In this document: piece after piece, positions 31,136-42,481 of the stretch | Layout of the letters: every line of letters begins with the position of its first letter | Position numbering within the stretch: position 1 is the first letter of the stretch | Origin: Diploptera punctata | Taxonomy: Eukaryota; Arthropoda; Insecta; Blattodea; Blaberidae | NCBI GenBank assembly: GCA_030220185.1 | Contig: JASPKZ010007250.1 | Coordinates: 2,383,501 to 2,447,500, forward strand | Length of the DNA: 64,000 bases | Direction: 5' to 3' | Notes under the pieces: model-generated | What the model was told of the DNA's origin: nothing | Databases searched by the model: none | The model's input: the letters and a program-made list of their open reading frames with translations, nothing else | Made by a program: the position numbers and the translations under genes

Positions 31136-31140
<5 letters not shown>
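30510..31140 (-). pseudogene. LINE-h, RT thumb to C-terminus
   Basis: Minus strand. YNLKISIEKTKVMAFQGK, NHLNYLGCDIS, QLKFYKTLAVPVLLYGSEAW, ITAAEMNFFRSVKGCT and DRIKNTEIRQELEIF lie in one frame (31090-30641), then decay into a ..MWADLERD-like tail and (GAT) near 30515. RT palm and endonuclease are missing. Confidence 0.87.

Positions 31141-31171
<31 letters not shown>
31139..31171. repeat. (TA)n microsatellite
   Basis: Sixteen TA units at the 5' truncation point of LINE-h. Confidence 0.95.
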
Positions 31172-31173
<2 letters not shown>

Positions 31174-31174
31174 C

Positions 31175-31505
31175 CTATAGGGTAACAGAGTGGTACCCTT
31201 GAAAGAGGTAGTCCATTCCAGGGAGTAGGCGCCCCTGCCCTTTTGTGAGCTCCAGGTCCCACTCGCCCAGTGGGTAGTACCTGGATAGGGTCCCGTCCAC
31301 AGGGTTACGTGGGGAGAAGAGAAGTCCGCAAAACCGTAGTGAAGGCAACTTCTCTAGGAGACGAACACTCCGAAATTGCAGTTCCCTGTCCTCCAGGAAG
31401 AGGGGTTTGGCTAGAGGCTGGTAACCTCTACTAGTAAAAAATAACTTACTCATAAACTTCAGCAGAAGAAAAGCCGGACACACGAACACACACAGATAGA
31501 ACTAC
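31175..31505 (-). other. G/C-richer open frame of unknown origin
   Basis: The minus-strand frame at 31489-31175 (104 codons) is uninterrupted in DNA clearly richer in G/C than its surroundings. It has no domain I recognise, and it opens directly onto an RTE-A tail on the left side. It may be a 5' UTR or leader region of a LINE, or a fragment of a host transcript. Its protein status is unproven. Confidence 0.4.
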
Positions 31506-31532
31506 TGTAAGTATTTTGGTAATACTCCTAAT

Positions 31533-31812
31533 ATGACTGACTGACTCATTGGCACTATCGACCTCGAGGTTCATGGCCTGAAGGACATAAGTTCTCCACA
31601 CATCCCTACCCTGAGAAAATGTTTTCCAATCACCTCCTGTATAATCTACTTCCCTCAAATCATAGTTAATGTTATTCTCACACAAAATTCTTGGTCTATC
31701 AACTGTGCATTTTCATTTTGGTTTTGCTACAAGAAGCTTCCATGCCCTTATTTCATTCCCGATTCGTGCCACATATCCTGGACACTACAGTCTATGAGAC
31801 TTAAATGATCTT
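31533..31812 (-). pseudogene. RTE-A C-terminal fragment
   Basis: Minus-strand 3' end, ACTCATTGGCACTATCG, with ENNINYDLREVDYTG readable, then stops and indels in the WAGH block. Confidence 0.88.
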
Positions 31813-31892
31813 ATTAACGAAAAGTTTTAAATTAAAATTATTTCGCAGGTGTACCTAGAATGATCAAGTTACTCTAGAAGTTAGAGTTTTCA

Positions 31893-32735
31893 TTTACACT
31901 GACTATTTAACTCATGCCCCAAATGGGAGTCAATGACCAATCACATTTCAATGAACTTAGATTTACAACCAATCATAATCGTGTTTCACCAAGATTTTAT
32001 CTACTTAATTTTATCATATTGAAACAAGATCCTCCTCTTTTCTAACATTCTGAATAGGTCATAGCATTATTTTGCAGTAACTGACTCTGTAAGAAATATG
32101 TTGAATATAACAATTTATATATTAGGATATAAGAATCCTAGTGGCTCCTAGATTATATATATACATATATATAGTGCACGAATGTAACCAGATACTGCTT
32201 GCGGGATATAATACAAAAACATTTGTAGCAATTAATTATACCAAAAACAAAAAAAAAACAAAGAAACCACTGATCGCCGTTTCTTAAACGTATTGTTTCC
32301 AGGTATTTACGTTCCAGAAAAATATAATCGACATATTTACATCATAGGACATCAGAAATTAATTATAATCTATAATGTTGGTTATAACCAGTTTGATGTG
32401 TTTAATTTTTTCTCCACTAGGGTGCATTCTTACAATATTGCGATCCTTTGGCAATAAATAATATGATCTGGTTGCAGTGAAGAACAAATGAAACATAATA
32501 AACGTTTCTCAGTTGTTTTCAAACATAGCCGTATACATTAAATATATAAATATTTTAAAATAACTATATTTAAATAATTATTTGTGAGTAAACAGCTTAA
32601 TTTTTTTCGTTAAATTGTCCTAACAAATGCCACTCTTGATTTCCAAATTCTCTAGATAAATTCACTCCTCACTTCGTGACATCGTGCATTTATCGATAAT
32701 TTCCAAATCATTCGTGGCATTCGTAATGAAAATAT
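31893..32735 (-). mobile_element. Repeat D, minus copy
   Basis: Starts GACTATTTAACTCATGCC (31904) and ends with the hairpin arms at about 32620-32718 (AATGCCACTCTTGATTTCC and its complement). Interior is the longest of the four, with two extra blocks around 32150-32270. Confidence 0.82.
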
Positions 32736-32740
32736 TATTG

Positions 32741-32916
32741 TGCTTATCTGAAAAAGAAATTTGGGCTCTCTTTGTTATTGCTGCCAGAACAACCAAAGAA
32801 CTAATTCCTTTTCTAAACTGTTATTTATGCAGTCTAAATAATAAATACAATTTCATCTTCCAAAATTCAACTTGCATTCTCAACTTTTAGTATCTAAAAT
32901 TGCTTCCCCTAATTAT
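32741..32916 (-). repeat. Repeat E end fragment
   Basis: The final CTTTTAGTATCTAAAATTGC block resembles the repeat E end at 26345-26375. The rest is weakly similar. Confidence 0.4.
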
Positions 32917-33970
32917 AAATATAATGGAAATGGACAGCTGATGACAAATGAGGGAAATTTTGAGGAAGTGACTGAAATCAAATACCTAGAGAACAATAAT
33001 GACAACTAGGAATGAGATGCAAAACGAAATTAAACATAGGCTCAATTCTGGAAATGCATGTTATTATGCATTAAAGGGACTCTTGACATCTTTCAAAAAA
33101 CGTTAAACTGAAAATATATAAAACTATTATTTTACCAGTTATTTAGAAGAGTGCTAGGTCCAATAAAGGAAAATGGAACTTGGAGGTTGAGAAGGAATGG
33201 CGAATTATACCTCAAGAATAATAAAGACAATATAGTTAGTTTCATCAAATCCAAAAGAATACAATGGTTTGGACATACACTAAGAATGCCAAAGGGAAGA
33301 TTGCCGAATTATATTTTAAATTGGAAGCCACAGGGAACAAGACCAAGGGGAAGACCCAAGGATCGATGGGAAGATGACGTATTTGAAGATTTGAGAGAGA
33401 TGGGGATTTTTGAATTGAAAACTACTGCACAAGATAGGAAGAAGTGGCGTAAACTGGTTGAGAAGGCCAAGACATTCCACTGGAAGTCGTAGAGCCTGAC
33501 GAAGAAGAAGATTCTACCAGTTATATTATATGGATGCGAAACATGGACTCTTACTTTAAGGGAGGAAAGGAGATTAAGAGTATTTGAGAATAAAGTACTT
33601 AGGAATTTTTTTGGACCACAGAGAGATGAACAGGCAGGTGAATGGAGAAGGCTGCATAACAGTGAATTACACGGTCTATATAGGAAGCCAGATATAATAA
33701 GTCTCGTAGATTGCAATGGGCAGGACATGTTGCACGAATGGGGAGTGAAACACATGCATGGAAGCTTATTGTAGGAAAACCAGAGGGAAAACGCCCAGTT
33801 GGTAGGCCAAGAATGAGGTGGGAGAATAACATTAACTATGATCTGAGAGAAGCAGATTATACAGGGGATGATTGGAAAACATTGGCTCAGGATAGGGATG
33901 TATGGAGAGCTTATGTCTGCGCCATGAACCTATGGGTTCGATAGTGCCAGTGAGTTAGAGAGTTAGTTAT
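32917..33970 (+). pseudogene. RTE-A split by LINE-b
   Basis: Left part 32917-33142 (QLMTNEGNFEEV, EIKHRLNSGNACYYAL). Right part 33511-33970 (ILPVILYGCETWTLTLREER, GEWRRLHNSELHGLYRKPDI, GRPRMRWENNINYDLREADY). Two small frameshifts. The 3' end is GTTCGATAGTGCCAGTGAGTTAG. Confidence 0.93.
33143..33510 (+). pseudogene. LINE-b C-terminal tail, (GAA)n end
   Basis: A 368-bp insertion whose open frame ends at 33492: RRNGELYLKNNKDNIVSFIK, IQWFGHTLRMPKGRLPNYI, PRGRPKDRWEDDVFEDL and DRKKWRKL, then GACGAAGAAGAAG. TSD ATTTTACCAGTTAT at 33129-33142 and ATTCTACCAGTTAT at 33511-33524. Confidence 0.95.
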
Positions 33971-34400
33971 TTATAAAGTATACAGTTTATATAGATGGTT
34001 TGTGATGTGCTGGTGTCAGTGTTTAAGGCTAACAGATTTTGTAATCCAGTTTAACCAGGAATAACGACCTTGATTATACTGCAGAGCACGGGATATTGCT
34101 TGGTTGTGTTAAATCACTTGGAGTTGTTGATTGATATTAATACTGAGGCAAACTGTGGATTATGGCAGTGCAGCCAGGTTTAATTATACTGAAGGACGTG
34201 AAACAACAACATGCAAGCAGAATATGCTGTGCAACAACTAAGTGTAAGTGATATGAATGGCCCTGAAGATAATCAACTCCAGATACAACAGTGCACCATG
34301 CAACTTCCTTCAATATCTGACAAGACTTTCATAACACTTTACTTAGCATTTAGTACGAAATTATTTACATAAGTTACAACTCTGATAATTTAAGTAAAAC

Positions 34401-34402
<2 letters not shown>
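33971..34402. other. No recognisable feature
   Basis: No repeat partner and no coding signal; followed by (ATT)n at 34403-34446. Confidence 0.5.

Positions 34403-34446
<44 letters not shown>
34403..34446. repeat. (ATT)n microsatellite
   Basis: About 14 units. Confidence 0.95.
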
Positions 34447-34449
<3 letters not shown>

Positions 34450-34669
34450 TTATAGTATAAATTGTTTGAACATGAAATTTACTATGCAACTTTCAATGTC
34501 TTCTTAACTGTCCACCGCTGTAATTATTTTTTTTGATAAAATTGAGGCTAGACTTATTACGATTGTAGATAAAATAATAATGAATAAGGTTATAATTATT
34601 ATTATAAAGATTATTTATCTTGCAAATACAAACTTTTTGATTGGAAGTCAAATATACTTAATGTCTCGG
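34447..34669. other. No recognisable feature
   Basis: A/T-rich; no repeat match. Confidence 0.5.
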
Positions 34670-34840
34670 GGTAGCGTGCTGCCTTGTCACGCAGCGGGCC
34701 CGGCTTCGATCCCCGGTCGGGACAGTTTTTCTCGGTGAGGTTTTTATCGGAGTTTTTCCTCAACTGTAAGACAAATGTCAGGAAAACTTTAAGGCCCAAA
34801 CGGTCCCCGAAATCAAATGACCATCGCAATCATCATCATT
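34670..34840 (+). mobile_element. SINE-B, truncated at both ends
   Basis: The head begins inside the A-box side (GGGGTAGCGTGCTGCC). It reads through the B box GGCTTCGATCCCC and first body block to the ATCATCATC stretch. It lacks the 3' half of the family. Confidence 0.9.
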
Positions 34841-34860
34841 CATATTCATCTTAGTTTAAG

Positions 34861-35040
34861 CTTAGGCTTAAGGACTCTTCTGGCGCACCACCATCATAAT
34901 CATCACCCATCAAATCATCGGGGCAACGTAACTCCGCCTTCCAGGCGCCCCAACCTCAGAAGTGGGTTACAAGTACGCCATGCCAGAAGAGAAACCAGGA
35001 ATGTCGAAAGACAAACCTGGGGCATTTGAAAAAAAAAAGT
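34861..35040 (+). repeat. Unclassified segment ending in poly(A)
   Basis: About 170 bp, richer in G/C than its surroundings, ends in A10 at 35031-35040. This could be a retroposed tail. No match in the window. Confidence 0.4.
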
Positions 35041-35080
35041 CTTCTTATCTCTTTATAATTAACATTGTACATAGATAACA

Positions 35081-35594
35081 CTGACCAACAAAACAAACTT
35101 TTTTTTTGTCTCAGAAAGAAAAATGTGATTCTGATAGAATTTTTTTCCTGAATTCAAATATGACATTGGGTTTTCTCCATCACGCAAATTTGAAACACTT
35201 CAATATTTTCTACAATCGTAACTACACTATATTCGAACATTTGGACCCACTTAGAAAGTAACAAATAACGAATTTCTGCTATATTTCGCCTGTGGAGCAG
35301 CCCTCTTGATGGTCCAACAATAATCGACCAGTATATTAGGATTCCATTTGTCTCATTTCCATAGCTGAAATCTCCTGATGAAAGTGTTCCTTGTTTTATT
35401 TTACAATGGACAAATGGACGAAAAAACGTTTATTAAAAAAATAATTATTTAAATCCATTATTCGAAATTGAAATAAAAAATAAAGACTGTGGGTGATGGA
35501 GAAATTCCGAATACATATTTGAAAACACGATAAAAAAATCTGCATTAAGTACAACTGTTGGTACTCATGAGACAAAAAATCATGTTGACCAGTA
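35081..35594. mobile_element. DNA element with long imperfect inverted ends
   Basis: CTGACCAACAAAACAAAC and TTGTCTCAG on the left (35081-35116) mirror CATGAGACAAAAAATCATGT and TTGACCAG on the right. A second inner pair (TTCAAATATG...TTCTCCATCAC at 35153-35183 versus 35488-35521) extends the inverted arms to roughly 100 bp. No transposase. Superfamily unknown. Confidence 0.65.
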
Positions 35595-35618
35595 AACATG
35601 TATTTGCATATTTGTGCT

Positions 35619-35700
35619 GACTGAGTGGAAGGGAATGCCTTATGGTCTTAACTCTGCCAAAACAAATAAAACATTATTATTATTATTATTATTATTAATA

Positions 35701-35731
<31 letters not shown>

Positions 35732-35740
35732 TACTATTAA
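35619..35740 (+). mobile_element. LINE-r 3' terminus with (ATT)n tail
   Basis: TGACTGAGTGGAAGGGAATG, then CTTAACTCTGCC and AAACAAATAAAAC, and an (ATT)n of about 65 bp. Only the terminal ~55 bp of the LINE is present. Confidence 0.82.
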
Positions 35741-35749
35741 TACATCTAA

Positions 35750-36015
35750 TTCTTTATAGGAAGCCAGATAAAATAAGAACAGTGAAGTCTCGTAGACTGT
35801 GATGGGCAGGACATTGTGGCACGAATGGGGAATGAAAGACGTGGATGGAAGCTTCTTGTAGGAAAAATAGAGGGAAAACGCCCAGTTGGTAGACCAAGAA
35901 TGAGGAAAGTAGATTATACAGGGAATGATTGAAAAACATTAGCTCAGAGTAGGGATGTATGGAGAGCTTATATGCGCAGGGCCATGAACCTACGGGTTCG
36001 ATAGTGCTAGTTAGT
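35750..36015 (+). pseudogene. RTE-A C-terminal end
   Basis: Starts at LYRKPDKIRTVKSRRL, contains an internal 23-bp deletion in the RMRWENN block and two stops, and ends ATAGTGCTAGTTAGTTAG. Confidence 0.9.
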
Positions 36016-36761
36016 TAGTTATTACATCTAGCACTTTTGCTATTAAAAATAAGAGTGAATCAATTGTTCGAAGGAATAGTTGGGTCGTTTACAATTTATA
36101 ACTATTACGAAGCTACCTGCGGACTTGAGCTCCGTTTTGTTCCTGTTTGTGTGCGGCTTGTTTCTAGAGATTGTCTTCGGTCCTTAAATCAAGATTTGTG
36201 AAATTAAGGAAACCGCAGTGGATGTAGGCCACACAATTTTCTATTTTGCTCAGAGTACAACATTCATAAAGATAAATACGATCCACTTTGCTCTACAGTC
36301 GAGATGAGGAGATATCGACAAACTGCTCTACGTAGAACCATCTGAATGTGCAAACTTTGCAAAGTGATAAACCTTTCTTTTATCCCTTTTTTTTTTTCTC
36401 TCTTTGCCTTGTTCCTCTTTTGCTCTAGTATTACCAGCTTTCTCCAATATATTCGTAAACTCTAGTACAGTGAAACTTTATTTTGAAAGGATAAAAAAAG
36501 AAAAACAGGTAAGAGAAAAATTTGCGTGAATGCATGTTCAGAAAGAGATTTTAAAACTTGTAGCTTGTTCCTCTTATCACTTTCGTTTTGTTGCAATTTC
36601 GTTTTCATTTATCTCTACAAGATACGTCTTCTATGTCGCTCTGGCTTGTCAATTTCCCTTTTACCCTTAAATTATTTTTTCTGCCTATACTCCATTTCAA
36701 CAGCTTGACACAATTCAATAAAAATATGTTTGATGTGACTGTATTCAAGAACCTCTATTTT
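36016..36761. other. No recognisable feature
   Basis: No domain or window repeat seen. Two overlapping 60-residue frames near 36526-36779 are T-rich and unconvincing. Confidence 0.55.
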
Positions 36762-37330
<569 letters not shown>

Positions 37331-37374
37331 GAAAATTAAAAAAATTAAAACTGGTATAACTGTTGTTATTGGGT

Positions 37375-37905
37375 CTTCTTCTTCTTCACCATCCATGGAT
37401 TAAGCCTGTTGGCTCGTTCCGGTTTCATGAAAGCTAGAATTGTTAAAATTGTTCAGACCATCTTCTGTGTGGGCGTCCAACATTTCTCCTTCCGTGTGGT
37501 TTATTATTTAGCAATAATTTTGGAAATCTTTCTTCTGGCATTCTATCAACATGTTCTTTCCAGACTAACTAACTAACTAACTAACTCACTGTAGGTTCAT
37601 GGCTGCGCGGACATAAGCTCTCCATGCATCCCTATCCTGAGTCAATGTTTTCCAATCATCCCCTGTATAATCTACTTCCCTCAAATCATAGTTAATGTTA
37701 TTCTCCCACCTCATTCTTGGTCTACAAACTGGGCGTTTCCCCTCTGGTTTTCCTACAAGAAGCTTCCATGCACGTCTTTCATTTCCCATTCGTGCCACAT
37801 GTCTTGCCCATCGCAGTCTACGAGACTTGCGTTCGTATATTTAATTATTCAATCTGTAAGTTTGAAAATATTAAGTTCCTTTCTTATATCTTCATGTATT
37901 ATTAT
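37375..37905 (-). pseudogene. LINE-h-like tail split by RTE-A
   Basis: Minus-strand pieces 37375-37562 ((GAA)-like tail, MPEERFPKLLLNNKPH-type frame, GEMLDAHTE) and 37832-37905 (KELNIFKLTD-like) correspond to LINE-h at 30515-30720. Confidence 0.65.
37563..37831 (-). pseudogene. RTE-A 5'-truncated copy
   Basis: Minus strand: tail (TAAC)4, then GWKT-like, GRPRMRWENNINYDLREVDY, WKLLVGKPEGKRPV and ARMGNERRAW. It lacks about 15 bp of the usual 3' end (GGCACTATCGAACC). Confidence 0.9.
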
Positions 37906-37978
37906 TAGGTATATGGTGTAATTGAAAGCAAATGTAAATGATTTCTTTCATGCGTTTTCTTCTATTTTGTTAATAATA

Positions 37979-39030
37979 CTAGCTAATGCCCGGGGTGCGC
38001 TGCTACTAACTAACTAACTAACTAACTCACTGGCACTATCGAACCCGAAGGTTCATGGCCGCGCGGACATAAGCTCTCCATACATCCCTATCCTGAGCTA
38101 ATGCTTTCCAATCATTCCCTGTATAATCTACTTCCCTCAAATCATAGTTAATGTTGTTCTCCCACCTCATTCTTGGTCTACCAACTGGGCGTTTTCCCTC
38201 TGGCTTTCCTACAAGAAGTTTCCATGCACGTCTTTCATTCCCCATACGCGCAACATGTCCTGCCCATCGCAGTCTACGAGACTTAACTGTTCTTATTATA
38301 TCTGGCTTCCTATGAAGACCATGTAGTTCATTGTTATGTAGTCTTCTCCATTCACCTGTCTGTTCATCTCTCTTTGATCCAAAAATTTTCCTAAGAACTT
38401 TATTCTCAAATACTCGTAATCTCCTTTCCTCCCTTAAAGTAAGAGTCCAGGTTTCGCATCCATATAATATAACTGGTAGAATAATAGTTTTATATATTTT
38501 CAGCTTAACGTGTTTTGAAAGGAGTTGGGACATCAAAAGTCTCTGCAATGCATAATAGCATGCATTTCCAGAATTGAGCCTATGTTTAATTTCTTTTTGC
38601 ATCTCATTCCTATTTGTGATTATTGTTCCTAGGTATTTGAATTCAGCCACTTCCTCAAAATTTCCCTCATTTGTCATTAGCTGTCCACTTCCATTATATA
38701 ATGTATTTCTACGTGTGACCATATATTTAGTTTTACTGATATTTATTTCCAGTCCTAATTTCTTAGTGTTACTCAATAGTGTGTGCGTGTTGGCCTTTAG
38801 TATCTCCTCGCTATCGGCCAGTAGTACTACATCATCAGCATAAACTAACAGCTTATTAATACCATTCAGTTGTAACGCATAAATAAATTTAATGTTTTTT
38901 ATGTTTAGCTGAATAAGTAAAAAGGAAACTAAATATTAATTTTTATCGACATTATTTTTAGATACCCCACGCTGATTTGCCGGCGTTGTCCGGGAATCTA
39001 CTTACCCCGATTTTTTCCGACTGCTGGACA
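37979..39030 (-). mobile_element. Helitron-like element, split by RTE-A
   Basis: On the minus strand the 3' end reads ...GGGCATTAGCTAG followed by T (37979-37982), a CTRR-type terminus. A hairpin-like block TTCCCGGACAACGCCGGC lies at about 38975-38993. The element resembles 57420-58269. Its 5' end was not located. Confidence 0.5.
38005..38875 (-). pseudogene. RTE-A, most intact copy
   Basis: A stop-free minus-strand frame from about 38872 to 38036: LQLNGINKLLVYADDVV, LADSEEILKANTHTLL, LGLEINISKTKYMVTRRNTL, FKYLGTIITNRNEM, ILPVILYGCETWTLTLREER, GEWRRLHNNELHGL, RRLRWAGHVARMGNERRAW, GRPRMRWENNINYDL and AAMNLRVR-stop. The YADD catalytic pair is present. Tail (TAAC)5 on the plus strand at 38007-38026. 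It is 5'-truncated just before motif C, so it has no fingers or endonuclease and cannot act alone. It is probably a recent insertion into the Helitron-like element. Confidence 0.95.
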
Positions 39031-39034
39031 TCCT

Positions 39035-39235
39035 GAGGCGAATATGATATATGGATGATTATCATGGCCAGATGATGTTCGGGGACCAATTTGGGCCTTA
39101 ACGGTTCCCGACATTTGTCTTAGTAAGGAATATACCCGAAAAAACCTCACCCAGGAGACTTGTTGCGACCGGAAATCGAACCCGGCCGCGCCTCTTATGA
39201 TGCAACGATGTTACCAACTGACCTCGGCGGTAAAC
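39035..39235 (-). mobile_element. SINE-B body with a different tRNA head
   Basis: The body (GGGTGAGG, CTAAGACAAATGTCGGGAACC, GGGACCAATTTGGGCC complements) is SINE-B. The head is not: on the minus strand it reads GCCGAGGTCAGTTGGTAACATCG with B box GGGTTCGATTTCC. This indicates a distinct subfamily or a head swap. Confidence 0.8.
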
Positions 39236-39360
39236 AAATACATCTTTATATAAAACAAATTCAGCCTGCATATGTCTGTGCTCGCAAAACTCGAAAAATA
39301 TCTTTATGAACAATTGTACCTACATATTTCAGATACAGCGATTGTTTAGTCACTATCTAT

Positions 39361-39705
39361 CCGATTGAGGGTCTTTCCACTTTTCAGCGGTTGCCCTTTT
39401 ACCAGCCGGCTGCTGGCCCTTCACACCCGCATGTGTCAATCACAGAGGTGGATGATCAACAGCCAGTGTAGGGGTGACATGTGGTTAGCATGTCGAGTCC
39501 CCCAGCCGTTATAGCTGGTTCCTCAACCTGGAGCCGCTACTTATTGTAGCTACCCAATTGCCTCACGATGCTGGGTGGGCACCGGTCCCATACTGGCCGA
39601 AATACCATGAGAAAATTTCTTCCCCCATGGAGACTCGAACCAGCGCAAGTCCCGTAGCTCTGCGCCAAGGCTTCCTACCTTAACCGCTCGGCTACGGCGC
39701 GGGAC
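39361..39705 (-). mobile_element. SINE-H, full length, young
   Basis: 345 bp, nearly identical to 13947-14291. Perfect 13-bp TSD AGTCACTATCTAT at 39348-39360 and 39706-39718. Confidence 0.96.
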
Positions 39706-39744
39706 AGTCACTATCTATTATTCTCTAAAACCAATAAGTGTTGC

Positions 39745-40026
39745 GGCAGAAATGAAATTTATGAGACGTACTGCGAGTTACTCAAGAACAGACCATAAAA
39801 GGAATTCTGAGATTCTCAAAGAATTACAAACAGAATCAGTCATGGAATATGTACAAAAATACAGAAACAACTGGAAATCTCACGTAAGAAGAATGAGCAG
39901 AACAAGAATACCACGTCAAATATTAAATTACCAGCCACCAGGCAAGAGATCTTTGGGTAGACCCTTCAAACGTTGAATTGAGACCGTAACAGACCATTAG
40001 TCTATCGCATGAAAGGAAGAAGAAGA
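39745..40026 (+). pseudogene. LINE-d C-terminal tail, (GAA)n end
   Basis: EMKFMRRTASYSRTDHKRN, LKELQTESVMEYVQKY, WKSHVRRMSRTRIPRQ and GRPFKR then a stop, and GAAAGGAAGAAGAAG. Longer at the 5' side than the 16255 copy. Confidence 0.92.
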
Positions 40027-40925
40027 ACCATTAAGTGCAGAGTTCACCTAAAACGAAAATTTAAAAATCTCTCTACCGTTCGCAATTTTATATGTTTCAT
40101 AAAGAAACTCGGTATATGCTATTAAAATAAACGGAGGTGGATATTTTCGAAAGATCAGCGAAATCTGGTAATTAGAAGTGGGGGTTTACCTGAAATCCGA
40201 AATTAAAAACTGACTCTAGCAACCGCCATGTTTGGTTCGTCGCAATGTATACCATACAATTTTAATTAACTCGTAGCCTAATTTTCTTTTAACTAATGCA
40301 AATTAAAAATACATATTTCGTTTATTTAGGCGTAGCAGCGCATGCCAAGTATTCACTAGTAATCCAGACAAAAAAAAAATAGAAGCAATACAGCCTAAAA
40401 TCATTCACAAATAAAAAATGAGACTTCGTTACTAGAAACAATAACAATTATAATTATGAAAAAAACTCATCTTAAATTAAAATTACACTTAAATAATTGA
40501 GTAAATTAGTACAGTTGCTACACAGAACACATGAATTATTTAAAATAACAATTAAATAGATAAAGAAAAATGGTAATCCATTGTATGTATGAAAGTAACT
40601 AAGCTTTTATGTGTATATTAAAACACATCTGAAAACGTTGGTTTAGCATGATAACGGATATAAAGAACTCTTACTCACGCGACCAAATATCACAAACATA
40701 AAAAAAGTAAAGACTGAAATAATAGTGGTGATATATCTACGAGATCATTAACAGCTCGTTAAGTTAGTTTAAACTATAAAATATCCTATAGGCTTTGTAA
40801 CGTTTCGTGTTGCGAGATCTCACTAAAACGGTTTACTGCCGGACATTTTATAGTATAAAAGTTGATTTTAAAATCTGCTACAAGGAAAAGCTGTTACGAG
40901 ACAAAACAATGAATTCAGGCCTACA
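40027..40925. other. No recognisable feature
   Basis: About 900 bp, A/T-rich, no repeat partner, no coding signal. Confidence 0.6.
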
Positions 40926-41440
40926 TAAAAAATATCCTCTGACATTCCAAGTTCCCACTTTAATCCGATCCTTTATACCAAATCGTTTGTCCTTAATTCT
41001 ACGCTGAGGTCGTCTTTGGTTAAGTCCGTCCGAGTTTCCATTGTGGAGAATACGAGTAATGTGTTTTCCTCTGATCGCGGTACCAACGCTTTGCAGTGTA
41101 GACCATTGGTGGGGCTGCCACCTCGAAGCTTTAGGTCCAGCTCCTGGATGTACTAACCCCATCTAGAGGGTTGTCACTTCCGCAAACCTATTAAAATTAG
41201 TTGTCGTTGTGGACTTTACTCTTGTTTCCCCGAGCATGGGTCTCTTATCATCCCAGAGAAAGGACCTCCTCTTCCCATCAGTTCTCCGACCCAAATCGCC
41301 GAAGGGATTCTATACCACAACCTTGATTTGGGTTACTATGATTAGCAAGTCCACCTCGAGCAGGTTGGGAGAGGAGTTGATATGCAGAGGCTGTGTGTTT
41401 GCAATGGAAATATATTGCGCATGCATACCCTTGGACTGCA
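40926..41440 (-). pseudogene. LINE 5' region: leader and start of AP endonuclease
   Basis: The minus-strand frame starts at ATG 41160-41162 and reads MGLVHPGAGPKASRWQ, RILHNGNSDGLNQRR, then RIKVGTWNVRGYF. GTWNVRG is the first conserved motif of the APE-type endonuclease of LINEs. Similarity ends after about 80 codons. The sequence upstream to about 41440 is probably 5' UTR. This is the only LINE 5' end in the window. Its parent family cannot be assigned. Confidence 0.72.
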
Positions 41441-41660
41441 GATCTACTCCATAAAAGAAAAGATATTTAACAACAAGATACAGTGGAAAGAACATGTAGA
41501 AAGAATGGAAGAAAGTAGATTACCAAATAAAATCTTCCATTATTTTCCAAGAGGAAGAAGAGATGTCGGACGTCCTCGAAAGAGATGGTCTTAGATCTAT
41601 TAGTGAAGACGGAACATGCAACTCTTGCCTAAACCAAGAAGTGAAGAAGAAGAAGATAAA
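41440..41660 (+). pseudogene. LINE-k C-terminal tail, (GAA)n end
   Basis: The frame to 41594 contains IQWKEHVERMEESRLPNKI and GRRDVGRPRKRW, then a stop, a short UTR CCTAAACCAAGAAGTG and (GAA)n. Best copy of the family. It abuts the 5' end of the antisense LINE leader. Confidence 0.9.
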
Positions 41661-42479
41661 AAAATATCAGTTTGTAACAAAAACATATTATTTTATGTTT
41701 GGGATTAGATAACAGGCCTATAACAAACTTAGAAGTAAGAGAAGATATGGAAGGAGATGCAGACATGGTTGTTGCAACACAGAAGCGACTGTCAATCATA
41801 TAGTCAGATTCAACCCAGGAAGTTACTGTGTGTTTGGAATAGGGAACTAGGTTGCCATTTTAACGGTATTTTCTTGAGAAAAATCCTGATATAAAACTGA
41901 AGTATGCAACACAGCAGGTACAGAGTTGTAAGCTGTAGCCGTCCAAGCACCCCGTCTTAAAGAAAAAAAAAACAGTTACCACTTGTCACTGAGCTCGTGC
42001 GGATCTGTACTATCCTGTGTAAAAGTGTCAACTCTCATATTTACTATAAAACTAGTTTGCATGCCGTAAAAGAAAAACTATGTTTCTTTAAATGTATAGT
42101 ACATAGATTTGAAAAAAAAAACGTACTGCTAACCTTGCCCCTCCACCCTCCCTATAGAAACAAATATCATTATTATGAGTTTGGCAACATCTACCCTCTG
42201 TACGTAAGGGGACACTGGCATAGCTCATAAGGTTTGTAGTAAGTTCCTGGGTTGAATTAGAGTGCATCATTATTTAAATCCAAATAAACTGATACCATAA
42301 GTTCCACACAATGAAAATATAACCTGCACAACAACAATATTAAGCATTTTGTATATACCTATAAATATGCATCTATGAAGCTTTTCTTACTTTATTTTAT
42401 TTCTATTCTACGTATTGTTAGCGTTAGTTAATATTAGACAAAAACTGCATTGTGCTTTGTTTAGTATATATTTTAATAA
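41661..42479. other. No recognisable feature
   Basis: Short frames near 41997-42270 lack family signals. Confidence 0.55.
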
Positions 42480-42481
42480 TA

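Noticed and set aside
31139..31171. (TA)n runs as origins or regulatory elements
   Set aside because: Six similar TA runs occur in the window with no associated motif. Simple repeats are the sufficient explanation.
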